Positions 36,682 through 46,100 of a stretch of 64,000 nucleotides of DNA are shown here, in pieces. A model generated the notes under the pieces. That model worked only from the letters and a program-made list of their open reading frames with translations. It had not been told where the DNA came from and did not search any database. Origin of the DNA: an uncultured Clostridia bacterium (GTDB taxonomy: Bacteria; Bacillota; Clostridia; Oscillospirales; Ruminococcaceae); the NCBI GenBank assembly GCA_946567425.1, contig CAMNXF010000015.1:1-64000 (forward strand). The letters are read 5' to 3'. The translations under genes were made by a program, and so were the position numbers. Each line of letters opens with the position of its first letter. The first letter of the stretch is position 1.

Positions 36682-36707
36682 GCGCTCTCCGCAAAAACGG
36701 AAAGCGC
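36682..36707 (-). terminator. Hairpin after the Ser/Asp-rich anchored protein
   Basis: GCGCTTTCCG and CGGAGAGCGC pair on the minus strand with one wobble-like mismatch; only a short T run follows, so termination may be weak. Confidence 0.5.
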
Positions 36708-36731
36708 CCGAAAAAGATGCGGAATAAACCG

Positions 36732-37502
36732 TTACTTTCTCTTCTTGGCAGCAATAACTACCGCGCCCGCAATAAGTGCGGGAACGAACGTCATTGCAAT
36801 ACCGGTGCCGGGGTTATTGTTGCCGCTGCCGTTGGACGTGTTCGAGGAATCGTCCTCGACAAGACCGCCGCTGTTGCTGTCGGAACCGCTGTCGGAAGAG
36901 CTGTCGCTTTCGGAGGGCGTGCTACTCTCGCTGTCACTGTCGGACGGAGTGCTGTCAGAGCTGTTGTCATCAGCATTCGAGTAAACCGAAACGGTTACGG
37001 TAGTAGCCTCGCCGCGGTTGGAGAATAGCTGCACATAATAGTTATCCCAATCAATGTCACTGCCCTTGATTGTTAAGGTATTAGAGGGCCAGTTTTCGTC
37101 GTCGTCGTTGGTCTGGAAGTAGCCCTCCGCCTTTGTGCCGGTGAGCGTCGTGTTAAAGCCCACGCCTATCTCGTCGTCCGCGTCCGCGCCCTTGATAACG
37201 ATAGCCTCAACATTTGCGGGCTTTACAGAACCGATAAGGTCGCTCTGAGTGATGTTTGTCGAAACCCAGCCCGAATCCTCGTTCTCGGAAGCGGGAACGT
37301 TCCAGGTGTAAACATATGCGGGGGTATCGTCGTCAACAAGATCGCTGTCAACAGGGTCGCTTGTGCTCTCGCCGACAGAGCCGTCGGGAGAAGTTCCGGC
37401 ATCCGAACCGCTGTCGTCAGAAGTGGCAAATACGGATACCGCAGCGGCGGAAAGGGCGCAAGCGCCCGCGATCAACGCCGCGAGTATTTTTTCTAACTTC
37501 AT
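36732..37502 (-). CDS. Secreted Ser/Asp-rich protein with NPGTG-type anchor
   Basis: A 256-residue protein: signal peptide (KILAALIAGACALSAAAVS), a low-complexity Asp/Ser/Gly region, a beta-sandwich-like domain (~55-165, from YTWNVP to TVTVSVYS), a long Ser/Asp/Gly repeat stalk (~170-225) and a tail NPGTGIAM, hydrophobic stretch, AKKRK. This resembles the layout of wall-anchored adhesins. ATG 37502 has AGGAGG nine bases upstream; an upstream in-frame start is unlikely. The globular domain may share a fold with the protein at 20440. Confidence 0.78.
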   Translation of the reverse strand: MKLEKILAALIAGACALSAAAVSVFATSDDSGSDAGTSPDGSVGESTSDPVDSDLVDDDTPAYVYTWNVPASENEDSGWVSTNITQSDLIGSVKPANVEAIVIKGADADDEIGVGFNTTLTGTKAEGYFQTNDDDENWPSNTLTIKGSDIDWDNYYVQLFSNRGEATTVTVSVYSNADDNSSDSTPSDSDSESSTPSESDSSSDSGSDSNSGGLVEDDSSNTSNGSGNNNPGTGIAMTFVPALIAGAVVIAAKKRK

Positions 37503-37682
37503 AAAATATCTTCCTCCTATAATATTTTGTCGGGAAATTTCCCTTATCTCTATTGTATAACAAAACGGCAAAACTTGGCATAATGATACTGCCTGTATAG
37601 CCGATTGCTTCAAAAAATTGCGGCTGATAAGGGCAAGCCGTCCAATACTGATTTGTTATACCTTTATCGCCGTTTTTTTAAT

Positions 37683-37707
37683 GCGCTCTCGGTTTGACCG
37701 AGAGCGC
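37683..37707. terminator. Perfect hairpin after the third anchored protein
   Basis: GCGCTCTCGGT (37683-37693), loop TTG, ACCGAGAGCGC (37697-37707). It is about 25 bases past the minus-strand gene at 37731; the U-run is poor on both strands. Confidence 0.55.
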
Positions 37708-37730
37708 GGAAAAATCTGAAAGGTTCGTCT

Positions 37731-38252
37731 TTAGTCGTCTCTGCGAACTGCAGTAACCGTAACGCCGAGCGCTGCAATTACTGCTGCCACAGCCGCGAAA
37801 CCGAACGAAACACCCGTCGTGGGGTTAGAGGGCTTGCTTGTGTTGTCTGTACCGCTTGTTCCCGAAGAAGCGCTGTCGCCGCTTGTTCCGGAAGAAGTGC
37901 TGTCACCGCTCGTTCCCGAAGATGTGCTGTCACCGCTTGTCTCCGAAGAGGTATCGCTGCTTGTTTCCGAAGACGTGCTGTCGCTTGCGGAATTGTCGTC
38001 GCTGTCGGTAGTGTTATCACCGTTCGTTGTATTGTCACCCGCAGAGTCGCCGTTGTTTCCCGTTCTGCCCGTAATACCGTTCATAATATCGCGTCCGGCG
38101 TTTGCCGCGCCGCCTACTATATCCTCACCGGCATTTATAGCGCCGTTGACTGCGCCGTTGACTGCCGAACCAACGCCGCTTGCCGAGGCCGCAGCCGTAA
38201 GAGCCGCAAAGCACGCCAATGCTGCCGCAGCCGAAGAAATTCTCTTTATCAT
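37731..38252 (-). CDS. Secreted repeat protein with NPTTG-type anchor
   Basis: A 173-residue protein: signal peptide (KRISSAAAALACFAALTAAASA), a Gly/Ala/Asn-rich segment with heptad-like AVNGAVNGAINAG repeats, a Ser/Thr/Asp stalk with a tandem 9-residue repeat (GDSTSSGTS, about three to four copies), then NPTTGVSF, hydrophobic stretch and a short Arg/Asp end. ATG 38252 has AAAGGAG seven bases upstream. Third anchored small protein in 2 kb. The repeat could change length by slippage. Confidence 0.75.
   Translation of the reverse strand: MIKRISSAAAALACFAALTAAASASGVGSAVNGAVNGAINAGEDIVGGAANAGRDIMNGITGRTGNNGDSAGDNTTNGDNTTDSDDNSASDSTSSETSSDTSSETSGDSTSSGTSGDSTSSGTSGDSASSGTSGTDNTSKPSNPTTGVSFGFAAVAAVIAALGVTVTAVRRDD
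37858..37965 (-). repeat. 27-bp tandem repeats encoding a Ser/Thr stalk
   Basis: The unit, about GTTCCCGAAGAAGTGCTGTC plus seven bases, recurs three to four times with silent differences, and codes for the GDSTSSGTS repeats of the anchored protein. Copies differ mostly at third positions. Confidence 0.65.
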
Positions 38253-38326
38253 AGCTGGTTCTCCTTTGTTCAATATTGCACGGAAAACTCCGCGCAAACA
38301 TATTATTCGCAAAGGAAAATCGTTTA

Positions 38327-38695
38327 TTAGAGGGGATTTTTGCCGTTTTTCTTCGGTAATTTTTTCCGCTTGTCCGTCAATCCGAAGCTCATGAGCGTCA
38401 TACGTTCGATCTCCCCGTCGGGAACGTCAGAGTCGAAAAACACTGTATTCCAGTGCACCTTATTCATGTGATACGCGGGAATAACGCCCTTAAAAACGCT
38501 TCTTAAAAAATCCGATTCCATCGGCTCACACTTTAAGTTTACCACGGTTTTTCCCTGATATTCCAAAATAGCCGCAAACCATTTTTTGGTATCGGAATGC
38601 CGCGCAATAGTCGTTTCAAAATCTTTGTTAAAGGGTTGGTCGACCTCAGCGCCTCCAATATTTTTACAAAAAGCTATAAATTGTTCTTTTGTCAT
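38327..38695 (-). CDS. MmcQ/YjbR family protein
   Basis: A 122-residue protein with the MmcQ/YjbR double-wing pattern: start TKEQFIAFCKNIGGAEVDQPF, then KKWFAAILEYQGKTVVNLKCEP, and the HMNKVHWNTV motif near residue 85-94. Members are small, mostly uncharacterised proteins with a DNA-binding-like fold. ATG 38695 is taken as start; a GTG three codons upstream is possible. It is the last gene of a unit with the small membrane protein and folA (28- and 22-base gaps). Confidence 0.82.
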   Translation of the reverse strand: MTKEQFIAFCKNIGGAEVDQPFNKDFETTIARHSDTKKWFAAILEYQGKTVVNLKCEPMESDFLRSVFKGVIPAYHMNKVHWNTVFFDSDVPDGEIERMTLMSFGLTDKRKKLPKKNGKNPL

Positions 38696-38723
38696 TTCCG
38701 TCACCCGTAATTAAGTCAAGAAG

Positions 38724-39020
38724 TTACTTTCCCGTTTTGCCAAGAATGTAATTTATTTCATCCTCGGTTTTTCCGCTAGCCGACAGATACTTTATCACAA
38801 GACCGTCCACTTTTTTAAATGTACATCCGGAAATAATGCAGACCGCCACGCCGAGCGCCGCAATGATCCCTCCGGATATCAGAAATAAGGCTATCAGCTC
38901 CGAGACGATAAATCCCGCGGCGATCATCAGCGCCGCAAGCACAAGCATGGCGATCATCGCAATAAACATATCTTTTTTCCATTTTTTTGCGTTATTATAC
39001 TGTTCAATAAGTTCTTCCAT
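38724..39020 (-). CDS. Small two-span membrane protein
   Basis: A 98-residue protein with two adjacent hydrophobic helices (~24-45 and ~48-70) and a C-terminal cytoplasmic helix ending KTEDEINYILGKTGK. ATG 39020 follows GGAG with normal spacing; six codons longer is possible. It sits between folA and the MmcQ/YjbR gene and is probably co-transcribed. No family recognised. Confidence 0.65.
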   Translation of the reverse strand: MEELIEQYNNAKKWKKDMFIAMIAMLVLAALMIAAGFIVSELIALFLISGGIIAALGVAVCIISGCTFKKVDGLVIKYLSASGKTEDEINYILGKTGK

Positions 39021-39042
39021 AATATTACACTCCATCAAAAGA

Positions 39043-39525
39043 TCACTTTTTCCGCACGTATTTCATCAGGCGGATTTTCTTGCAGCCCGTTTCAACGACA
39101 ATGCTTGAATTAGTAAGCTCCCACTGCGGGTCGCGGTCAATGTCCTCGAAAAACACATCGCCGCCCATATTCTCGTACAGACGGGTTATCAGAGCCTCGT
39201 CGCAGTAGGGTGCGAGCTGTCTGTACACCTCGCCGCCACCTATAACATAAACCTTATTCTTTACCGTTTTAACGTAATCAAGAAGGCTTTTCATATCGCC
39301 GAAAACGCGGGCGCCCTCAATATTCGCCGCGCTGCGTGAGAGTACAAGATTTTCGCGGTCGGGCAGCGGACGCTTCGGGAAACTCTCGTAGGTCTTTCTG
39401 CCCATAACGACTACCGCGCCCTGCGTCGTTTCACGGAAATGCTTCATATCCGCAGGAAGACTGCACAGCAGTCCTCCATTCCGTCCGATAGCGCAGTCGT
39501 TGTCCATAACCAGTATCAGCGTCAT
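39043..39525 (-). CDS. folA: Dihydrofolate reductase
   Basis: A 160-residue enzyme making tetrahydrofolate from dihydrofolate with NADPH. Family motifs are clear: AIGRNGGLLCSLPADMKHF with the catalytic Asp (~28), VVMGRKTYESFP for NADPH binding, NLVLSRS, and VIGGGEVYRQLAP. ATG 39525 is set by GGAGG; the upstream extension of the frame has no binding site. Length is typical. No thymidylate synthase gene is adjacent. Confidence 0.93.
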   Translation of the reverse strand: MTLILVMDNDCAIGRNGGLLCSLPADMKHFRETTQGAVVVMGRKTYESFPKRPLPDRENLVLSRSAANIEGARVFGDMKSLLDYVKTVKNKVYVIGGGEVYRQLAPYCDEALITRLYENMGGDVFFEDIDRDPQWELTNSSIVVETGCKKIRLMKYVRKK

Positions 39526-39806
39526 AATTCCTCCAAAAATAAAGCCGCAAACTTCATGAGAAATCTGCGGCTGATGACCGATCCCGTACAAACGCTGTCC
39601 TGTGAAAGACTGTCATTCAAGAAGCTCTTGTAGCGTCTGCACGGTCTTCATATTGCGCTCCCTATTGGGAACACTTTTCAATCAGAGAAGAACCGTAAGC
39701 GTACCGTTCTTGCCTCTTGATAATATTATCGGCAGCCTTTTCCCAAACTTTAGCAAATTTCCTGACAAATATTTCAACATAAAGACAATCTGTTTTGTGA
39801 GAATTG
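39526..39806. other. Gap between uvrD and folA
   Basis: 281 bases with no convincing gene. On the minus strand a 12-codon frame (MKTVQTLQELLE, starting near 39652, with GGGAG before it) precedes folA; it may be a leader peptide or chance. A weak GACAAT/ATTGTC hairpin near 39782-39809 may end the uvrD transcript. Confidence 0.3.
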
Positions 39807-42149
39807 TCAAATTTTTGTCATTTTAGCGTTATTCTTCATAACCTTTTTCAGACCGCGTGTGTCAAACTCGATAGTGACCAATGCGTCATTGCCCATCTGC
39901 AAAACCGTTTTGACTGTTCCCTCGCCGAAGAGATTGTGCTTTACTCTGTCGCCGGCAGCAAACGTCTCATCGTTGGCGCGCGGAACGGCGGCTTTCATTT
40001 TCGCGGTCTCCTCTTTGAGGAAACTGTGGCGCTCAGGCTTGGAGTAGGTCGGCGCTTTGCGGCGTTCGCCGTGCTTTTCGCAAAGCTCCTCGGGAATTTC
40101 ACGGATAAAGGTCGACAGCTTATTTGCGGAGGTCTTTCCGAACAGCATACGGTACTGCGAATGCGTTACGATAAGTCGCTTTTTCGCGCGCGTTATCGCG
40201 ACGTAGGCAAGTCGGCGCTCCTCCTCCATTTCGGTCGGGTCGAACTGGCACATTGCTGACGGGAAGACGTTGTCCTCCGCTGCTACTATGAATACTACGG
40301 GGAACTCCAGACCCTTTGCGGCGTGCATAGTCATAAGCGACACTCTGTCGGCTTCGGTATCGTAGTTGTCTATATCCGCGACGAGCGCGACCTGCTCCAG
40401 AAAATCGGGCAGCGCCGCTTCGGGATTTTCCTCCAACAGTTGCATAGCGTTGGATTTAAGCTCGTTTATATTTTCGATACGCGCCTTGCCCTCGTCGCCT
40501 TGGGCGTTCAGCATCTGCATATAGCCCGTTTTTTCGGCAACCGCTTCGATAAGCTCGTCAAGCCGCGCGCTGTCCGCGACCTCGTCCAACTCCTCGAACA
40601 GGTTCGCCGCCGCCTTTAAAGAGTTTGCCTTTCTTTGCAAAGTTTCAAACTGCATTGCGTCGCGGCAGACCTCGACGGGGCTTATCCCCAGTCCCTCGGC
40701 GATGCGCACTACCTCGTCGACCGTAGCGTCGCCGATACCGCGTTTCGGCTCGTTGATAACGCGGCGAAACCTCACCACGTCATACGGATTGTTAATAAGC
40801 GACAGATACGCCAGAATGTCGCGTATTTCCTTGCGGTCGTAGAAACGCAGACCGCCTACGATTTTGTACGGTATCCCGGACCTCGACAGCGCCGTCTCAT
40901 AGCCGCGCGAAATGGCGTTGTTGCGGTAGAGTAGCGCAAAATCAGAATATTTTGCGCCGTTTTCCACACCCTCGGCGATGATGTCCGCAATGCCCTTGGC
41001 TTCCATTTGCTCGGACGGGAACAAATCAACGTGAATTTTCTCGCCCTCGCCGAGATCGCTCCAGAGGTTCTTCTCCTTGCGCTGCGTGTTGTTTTTGATA
41101 ACGGAGTTCGCGGCGTTGAGAATGTTCTCGGTGGAGCGGTAGTTCTGTTCAAGGCGAATGACCTCGCAGTTTTTATACTGCTTCTCGAAGTTGAGGATAT
41201 TCTCGATAGTCGCTCCGCGGAAACGGTATATCGACTGATCGTCGTCGCCGACAACGCCGAGATTTCCCGAGTCACCCGCCAGCAGCGATATCAGCCTGTA
41301 CTGCGCTATGTTCGTGTCCTGATACTCGTCGACCATTATGTACTTGTACAGATTACGGTAGTGGCGCAACACGTCGGGAAAGTCCTCGAACAGCCGCACC
41401 GTTAGGAAAATAATATCGTCGAAGTCCACGGCGTTCGCGGTTTTCAGCGAATTCTGATACTCCAGATACACCTGCGAGGTCTTAATTTTGGTGATCTCCG
41501 CACTCTCCTGCGCCATGGGCGCGTAGTCCTCGGCGGATATCATCTGATCCTTAAGCCGAGAGATGTTGTTCTTGAACATTTTCGCGCTCATCACCTTTTC
41601 GCTGATGTCGTGCCGCTTCATTATTTCCTTTATCAGCCGCTTGGAATCGTCATCGTCGTAGATCGTAAAGCCGGGTTTATAGCCGAGGTGCTCTATCTCG
41701 CGGCGCAGTATCCTCACGCACGCCGAGTGGAACGTCGCCGCGCATATCTTCTCCGCGTCCCCGCCTATCATGTCGATAAGTCGCTGACGCAGCTCGCCCG
41801 CCGCCTTGTTGGTAAACGTTATCGCCAGAATGTTCCACGGGTTTACAGGGTTCACGGCGATTATATCGGCGAGCCGCTGCGCGGTCTCGGGTGTTTTCTC
41901 TATTGCGGGAAATTCCGCGAGAAAGCGCTCCTGTTCGGGAGTGACCGCGCGGATCTCTTCGTCGTGGTACGCGTTCCCGAACCTCATCATATTCGCGATC
42001 CTGTTGACAAGAACGGTCGTTTTTCCGCTGCCCGCGCCCGCGATTATCAGCACCGCGCCGTTTATATTGAAGATCGCTTTTTTCTGCATATCGTTTGCGC
42101 GTGAAAACCAGCTTTCCAGCGCCGTCTGTTTTAATTTAATGTAGTCCAT
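39807..42149 (-). CDS. pcrA: UvrD/PcrA-type superfamily 1 DNA helicase
   Basis: A 780-residue 3'-5' helicase. Motifs: Walker A AGAGSGKTTVL (~36-46), motif Ia NILAITFTNKAAGELRQR, Walker B YIMVDEYQDTNIAQY, motif III VGDDDQSIYRFRGA, motif IV RLEQNYRS, motif V VSLMTMHAAKGLEFPVVF, motif VI LAYVAITRAK. The C-terminus is a tudor-like RNA-polymerase contact domain (GDRVKHNLFGEGTV), as in PcrA. It serves repair and replication-conflict resolution. Start ATG 42149 with AAGGAG. It is 12 bases past the SPFH gene, so probably one operon. Confidence 0.93.
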   Translation of the reverse strand: MDYIKLKQTALESWFSRANDMQKKAIFNINGAVLIIAGAGSGKTTVLVNRIANMMRFGNAYHDEEIRAVTPEQERFLAEFPAIEKTPETAQRLADIIAVNPVNPWNILAITFTNKAAGELRQRLIDMIGGDAEKICAATFHSACVRILRREIEHLGYKPGFTIYDDDDSKRLIKEIMKRHDISEKVMSAKMFKNNISRLKDQMISAEDYAPMAQESAEITKIKTSQVYLEYQNSLKTANAVDFDDIIFLTVRLFEDFPDVLRHYRNLYKYIMVDEYQDTNIAQYRLISLLAGDSGNLGVVGDDDQSIYRFRGATIENILNFEKQYKNCEVIRLEQNYRSTENILNAANSVIKNNTQRKEKNLWSDLGEGEKIHVDLFPSEQMEAKGIADIIAEGVENGAKYSDFALLYRNNAISRGYETALSRSGIPYKIVGGLRFYDRKEIRDILAYLSLINNPYDVVRFRRVINEPKRGIGDATVDEVVRIAEGLGISPVEVCRDAMQFETLQRKANSLKAAANLFEELDEVADSARLDELIEAVAEKTGYMQMLNAQGDEGKARIENINELKSNAMQLLEENPEAALPDFLEQVALVADIDNYDTEADRVSLMTMHAAKGLEFPVVFIVAAEDNVFPSAMCQFDPTEMEEERRLAYVAITRAKKRLIVTHSQYRMLFGKTSANKLSTFIREIPEELCEKHGERRKAPTYSKPERHSFLKEETAKMKAAVPRANDETFAAGDRVKHNLFGEGTVKTVLQMGNDALVTIEFDTRGLKKVMKNNAKMTKI

Positions 42150-42161
42150 TTATCTCCTTGA

Positions 42162-43088
42162 TCATTGTCCGTTTCCTGTGGGTGTTGTGTTGGCGGGTGT
42201 ACCCGAATTTCCTGTATTTCCCGAGGTTGAGCCGCCGAGCGCAATAAACGGATTTACGTCCGTGCCTATCGCCTGCGGAAGAGTGCCGTCCCAATTCATT
42301 ATCTTCATATACTCGATATAGTTGGGGCTTTGAGTGAGCTGCTTCTGTACCGCCTCGATAGCGTATGCCTCAGCGTCCGCTTTTATTTTCTGGGAGTCCG
42401 CTTCCGCTTGCGCCGCTATGACCTTCTGTCTGGCCTCTTCTTCCTTTTCGGCGGTCTTGTTCTGCATTTTCAGAGCGTCCTGAGCCGCGATAACCTTTGC
42501 CTGAATAGACTGCTCGAATGCGTCATCAAACGAAAGGTTCTCGATAGCGAAAGCCGTAACGACAATCCCCTGTGGCTCGAGGGTCTCTTTCAGCGAATTG
42601 TAGATCGCGTTCTGCACCGAGGAACGGTTCTGTACAAGATCCTCCGCCTTTACCTTACCTATCTCATCCTTGGATATTTTCGCGACGTTCGGTACAAGCA
42701 GCTTTGATTCGACGTTGCTAACGCCTATAGTGCGTATGATCTCCGGCAGTTTGGACGCGTCGTAGCAATAGTTCAGCTTCAGCATAAGTGTATCCACGGT
42801 TTGCGTATCGGAGGTATAAGCGTCAGTCGTTACGGGGTACACCTGTTCACGCGTGTCCACCTGTTGTATCTCCTCGATGAACGGGATATGAAAATTAAGT
42901 CCCGCCGAAAGGTTCTGCCCGACGATCTTGCCGAACTGATACTTCACGCCGATAAAGCCCTCGTTCACCACCGTAAAGCTGTTGAATACCACGATGATCA
43001 CCGCGAGTATCACCAATACTACGATCGTGATAACGCCCCACTTGGGCTGTGATCCGCCCTCTTTGTTCTCTGTTGAAAATTTCTGCAT
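42162..43088 (-). CDS. SPFH/prohibitin-family membrane protein
   Basis: A 308-residue protein with one N-terminal membrane helix (~18-40), an SPFH/band-7 domain (~42-230; VNEGFIGVKYQFGKIV, TDAYTSDTQTVDTLML), a coiled coil rich in Ala/Glu/Lys (NKTAEKEEEARQKVIAAQAEA) and a Gly/Asn/Thr-rich tail. This is the HflC/prohibitin layout; such proteins form membrane microdomains or rings controlling proteases. ATG 43088 with AAAGGAG. Lies between the activase and helicase genes with small gaps. Confidence 0.88.
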   Translation of the reverse strand: MQKFSTENKEGGSQPKWGVITIVVLVILAVIIVVFNSFTVVNEGFIGVKYQFGKIVGQNLSAGLNFHIPFIEEIQQVDTREQVYPVTTDAYTSDTQTVDTLMLKLNYCYDASKLPEIIRTIGVSNVESKLLVPNVAKISKDEIGKVKAEDLVQNRSSVQNAIYNSLKETLEPQGIVVTAFAIENLSFDDAFEQSIQAKVIAAQDALKMQNKTAEKEEEARQKVIAAQAEADSQKIKADAEAYAIEAVQKQLTQSPNYIEYMKIMNWDGTLPQAIGTDVNPFIALGGSTSGNTGNSGTPANTTPTGNGQ

Positions 43089-43120
43089 TGTGTTCTCCTT
43101 TACATTTGTCTGCAATGATG

Positions 43121-46100
43121 TTATTGCATATTAACAAGCTCCGAATATTTGTCCGTCGCGCCGAGCTGCGGAACTGCCGATCTGCGGCTTATTCCCGCCC
43201 TCGCGAATGCCTGAGTAAGCATTAACTTTATGCGGTTTACCTGATTTACCTCGGAAGCACCCGGGTCGAAATCTACCGCGACTATGTTGCTTTCGGGGTG
43301 CTGGCGGCGAAGTTCGCCTATAACGCCCTTGCCCGTAACGTGATTGGGCAGGCACGCGAACGGCTGCATACAAACAATGTTCGGCACGCCCTCGTGAATA
43401 AGCTCGAGCATTTCCGCCGACAAGAACCAGCCCTCGCCCGCGATGTTGCCGGGGGAGACTATCGGGCGGACACTCTCGCGCATTTCAAAGATGTCGCCGG
43501 GGCAGCCGAATTTCGTGCCCGTGACCGCCTTGCGGTAGCTGTGTTCCATAAACTTGAACGCCTTTATCGCCGAGTTCTCGGCGAATTTCTTAAGCCGCGA
43601 GCAGTACAGTAGCTCGGATTTGGTCTTTCCGTGAGAGCAGATATAGTAGAAAAATCCCATAAGGTCGGGCACTACCACCTCGCAGCCCTCGTTTTCGAGC
43701 AAGCCGATGATATCATTATTCGCAACGGGGTGGAATTTAACCAGAATTTCTCCGACAAGTCCGACTTTAGGCTTTGCTATATCGTTCACGGGGAACTCCA
43801 GAAACTCCTTTACAATATTGCGGACGTTGTTGTTGAAACGCGGCAGACTGAGCGATTTCAGCTCGTCGCGCAGGAACAGCCGCCATTTTTCGTAAAGAGC
43901 GTCGGCGCTGCCCTTTACCTTTTCATACGGGCGAACCTTGTACAGACAGCGCTGTAAAACGTCGCCGTAAACAATTCCCATAAACGCGCGCACCGCCATG
44001 CCCGCCGAGAGCTTGAAGCCGCTCTGCTTCTCCAGACCGACGACATTCAGCGAAATGAGCGGTATCTTCTCAAAGCCCGCGTCCTTGAGCGCTTTTTTCA
44101 GCATACCGACATAGTTTGTTGCGCGGCACGCTCCGCCTGTCTGTGTTATCATAACGGAGGTGTTTTCAAGGTCGTATTTGCCGCTCTGAAGTGCGTGGAT
44201 AAGCTGTCCGACGATCAGTATCGACGGGTAGCAAGCGTCGTTGTTGACGTACTTCAAGCCCGTGTCAACAACGTCCTTTGAGCAGTCCTTGAGGATTATC
44301 ACATTGTAGCCGCTGTGCATAAACGCCGCTTCGAGCATATCGAAGTGGATAGGCGCCATCTGCGGACAGAGTATTGTGTGGTTCTTGCGCATTTCCTTGG
44401 TGAACTCGGGCTGGCGTATGTAACCGACGTGACCGCGCACAGGCTTGTATTTATGCCGCGCACGCTCGTCCACTACCGAGATGAGGGAGCGCAGACGTAT
44501 TCTCGCCGCGCCGAGGTTGTTGACCTCGTCGATTTTCAGACAGGTGTAGAGCTTGCCGAAGCTGCGCAGTATCTCTTGAACCTCGTCGGTGGTTATGGCG
44601 TCAAGTCCGCAGCCGAACGAGTTGAGCTGAACAAGCTCCAGACACTCGTTTGCACCGACAACATGAGCCGCTGCGTACAGCCGCGTGTGGTAAGTCCACT
44701 GATCGACAACGCGTATCGGGCGGACTACCTCGCCGAGATGCGCCACGCTGTCCTCGGTGAGCACCGCGAAGCCGTAGCCCGATATCATCTCGGGGAGACC
44801 GTGGTTTATCTCGGGATCGACGTGGTAGGGTCTGCCCGCAAGGACAATTCCGCGCTTGCCGTTCTCCTTGAGAAAGTTCAGCGTTTCCTCGCCCTTTTTA
44901 CGCATATCCTCCTTGAACGCCGCGTCCTCTGCGTATGCCTTTTCGAGCGCGGTCTCAATCTCGCGCTTGGTTATGTTCATTTCGGGGAGCGCAGCGGTGA
45001 ATTCCTCGTAAAGACGCTCCGCCATACGCTTTTCGTTGAATATCGGCAGGAACGGGTTCATAAACTTTACCGTCTCGCGAAGCTCAGGAACGGAGTTTTT
45101 GATGACCTCGCTGTATGTCGCGACCACGGGGCAGTTGTAGTGATTATCGCCGCCGTTGTTGTCCGCCATTTCGTAGGGCATGGACGGGTAGAAGATCAGC
45201 TTTACGCCGTCGTCGATAAGCGCCTGAATGTGTCCGTGCGCGAGCTTTGCGGGATAGCATACGCTCTCGCTCGGCATGGTCTCAATGCCCATATCGTAGA
45301 TATCGCGTGAGGATTTCGGCGATAATTTCACGGAAAATCCAAGCTCGGTAAACAGCTTGTGCCAGAACGGGAAATTCTCGTACATTCCAAGAACGCGCGG
45401 AAGTCCGATAATACCGCGCGTTGCAGTGTCTTCATTCAGACTCTCGCGGTCAAAAAGCAGATGATATTTGTAATCGTAGAGGTTCGGGAGCTTTTCACCC
45501 GCCGAAACGTTCCCCGCGCCGCGCTCGCAGCGGTTGTTGCTGATGTAGCGCTTGCTGCCACCCGGGCTCCGGGCGTCGGGAAATTTGCTGATCGTGAGCA
45601 GGCAGTTGTTGGAGCATTTTCCGCACCGCGCAGTCGTTTTCTCGACCTTGAAGCCGTCGAGCTTATCGGGCTCCGCGATAGTGCTCGGCTTGCCGTCGTC
45701 GCGTTCAATCGCGATGAGTGCCGAGCCGTATGCGCCCATTAAGCCCGCCTTGTCAGGGCGGATAACGTTCTTGCCTACTATCAGCTCGAACGCACGCAGA
45801 ACGCTGTCGTTCATAAATGTGCCGCCCTGAACAATTATCTTTTCGCCCACTGAAGCGGTGTCGCGCAGCTTTATTACTTTAAAGAGCGCGTTCTTGACTA
45901 CCGAATAGGACAGTCCCGCCGAGATGTCCGCGACTGTCGCGCCCTCCTTTTGCGCCTGTTTAACGCGCGAGTTCATGAATACCGTGCAGCGCGAGCCGAG
46001 GTCGACGGGATTTTCCGCAGACAGTCCGAGCGCGGCAAATTCGGCGCTTGTCATGCCGAGCGCGTTCGCGAAATTCTCAATAAATGAGCCGCAGCCCGAC

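Noticed and set aside
37858-37965. Tandem repeats considered as a CRISPR array
   Set aside because: Units are contiguous without spacers and code for a Ser/Thr stalk; there are no cas genes in the window.
39439-39826. Short plus-strand frames near folA
   Set aside because: They are antisense to folA or lie in the gap without RBS.
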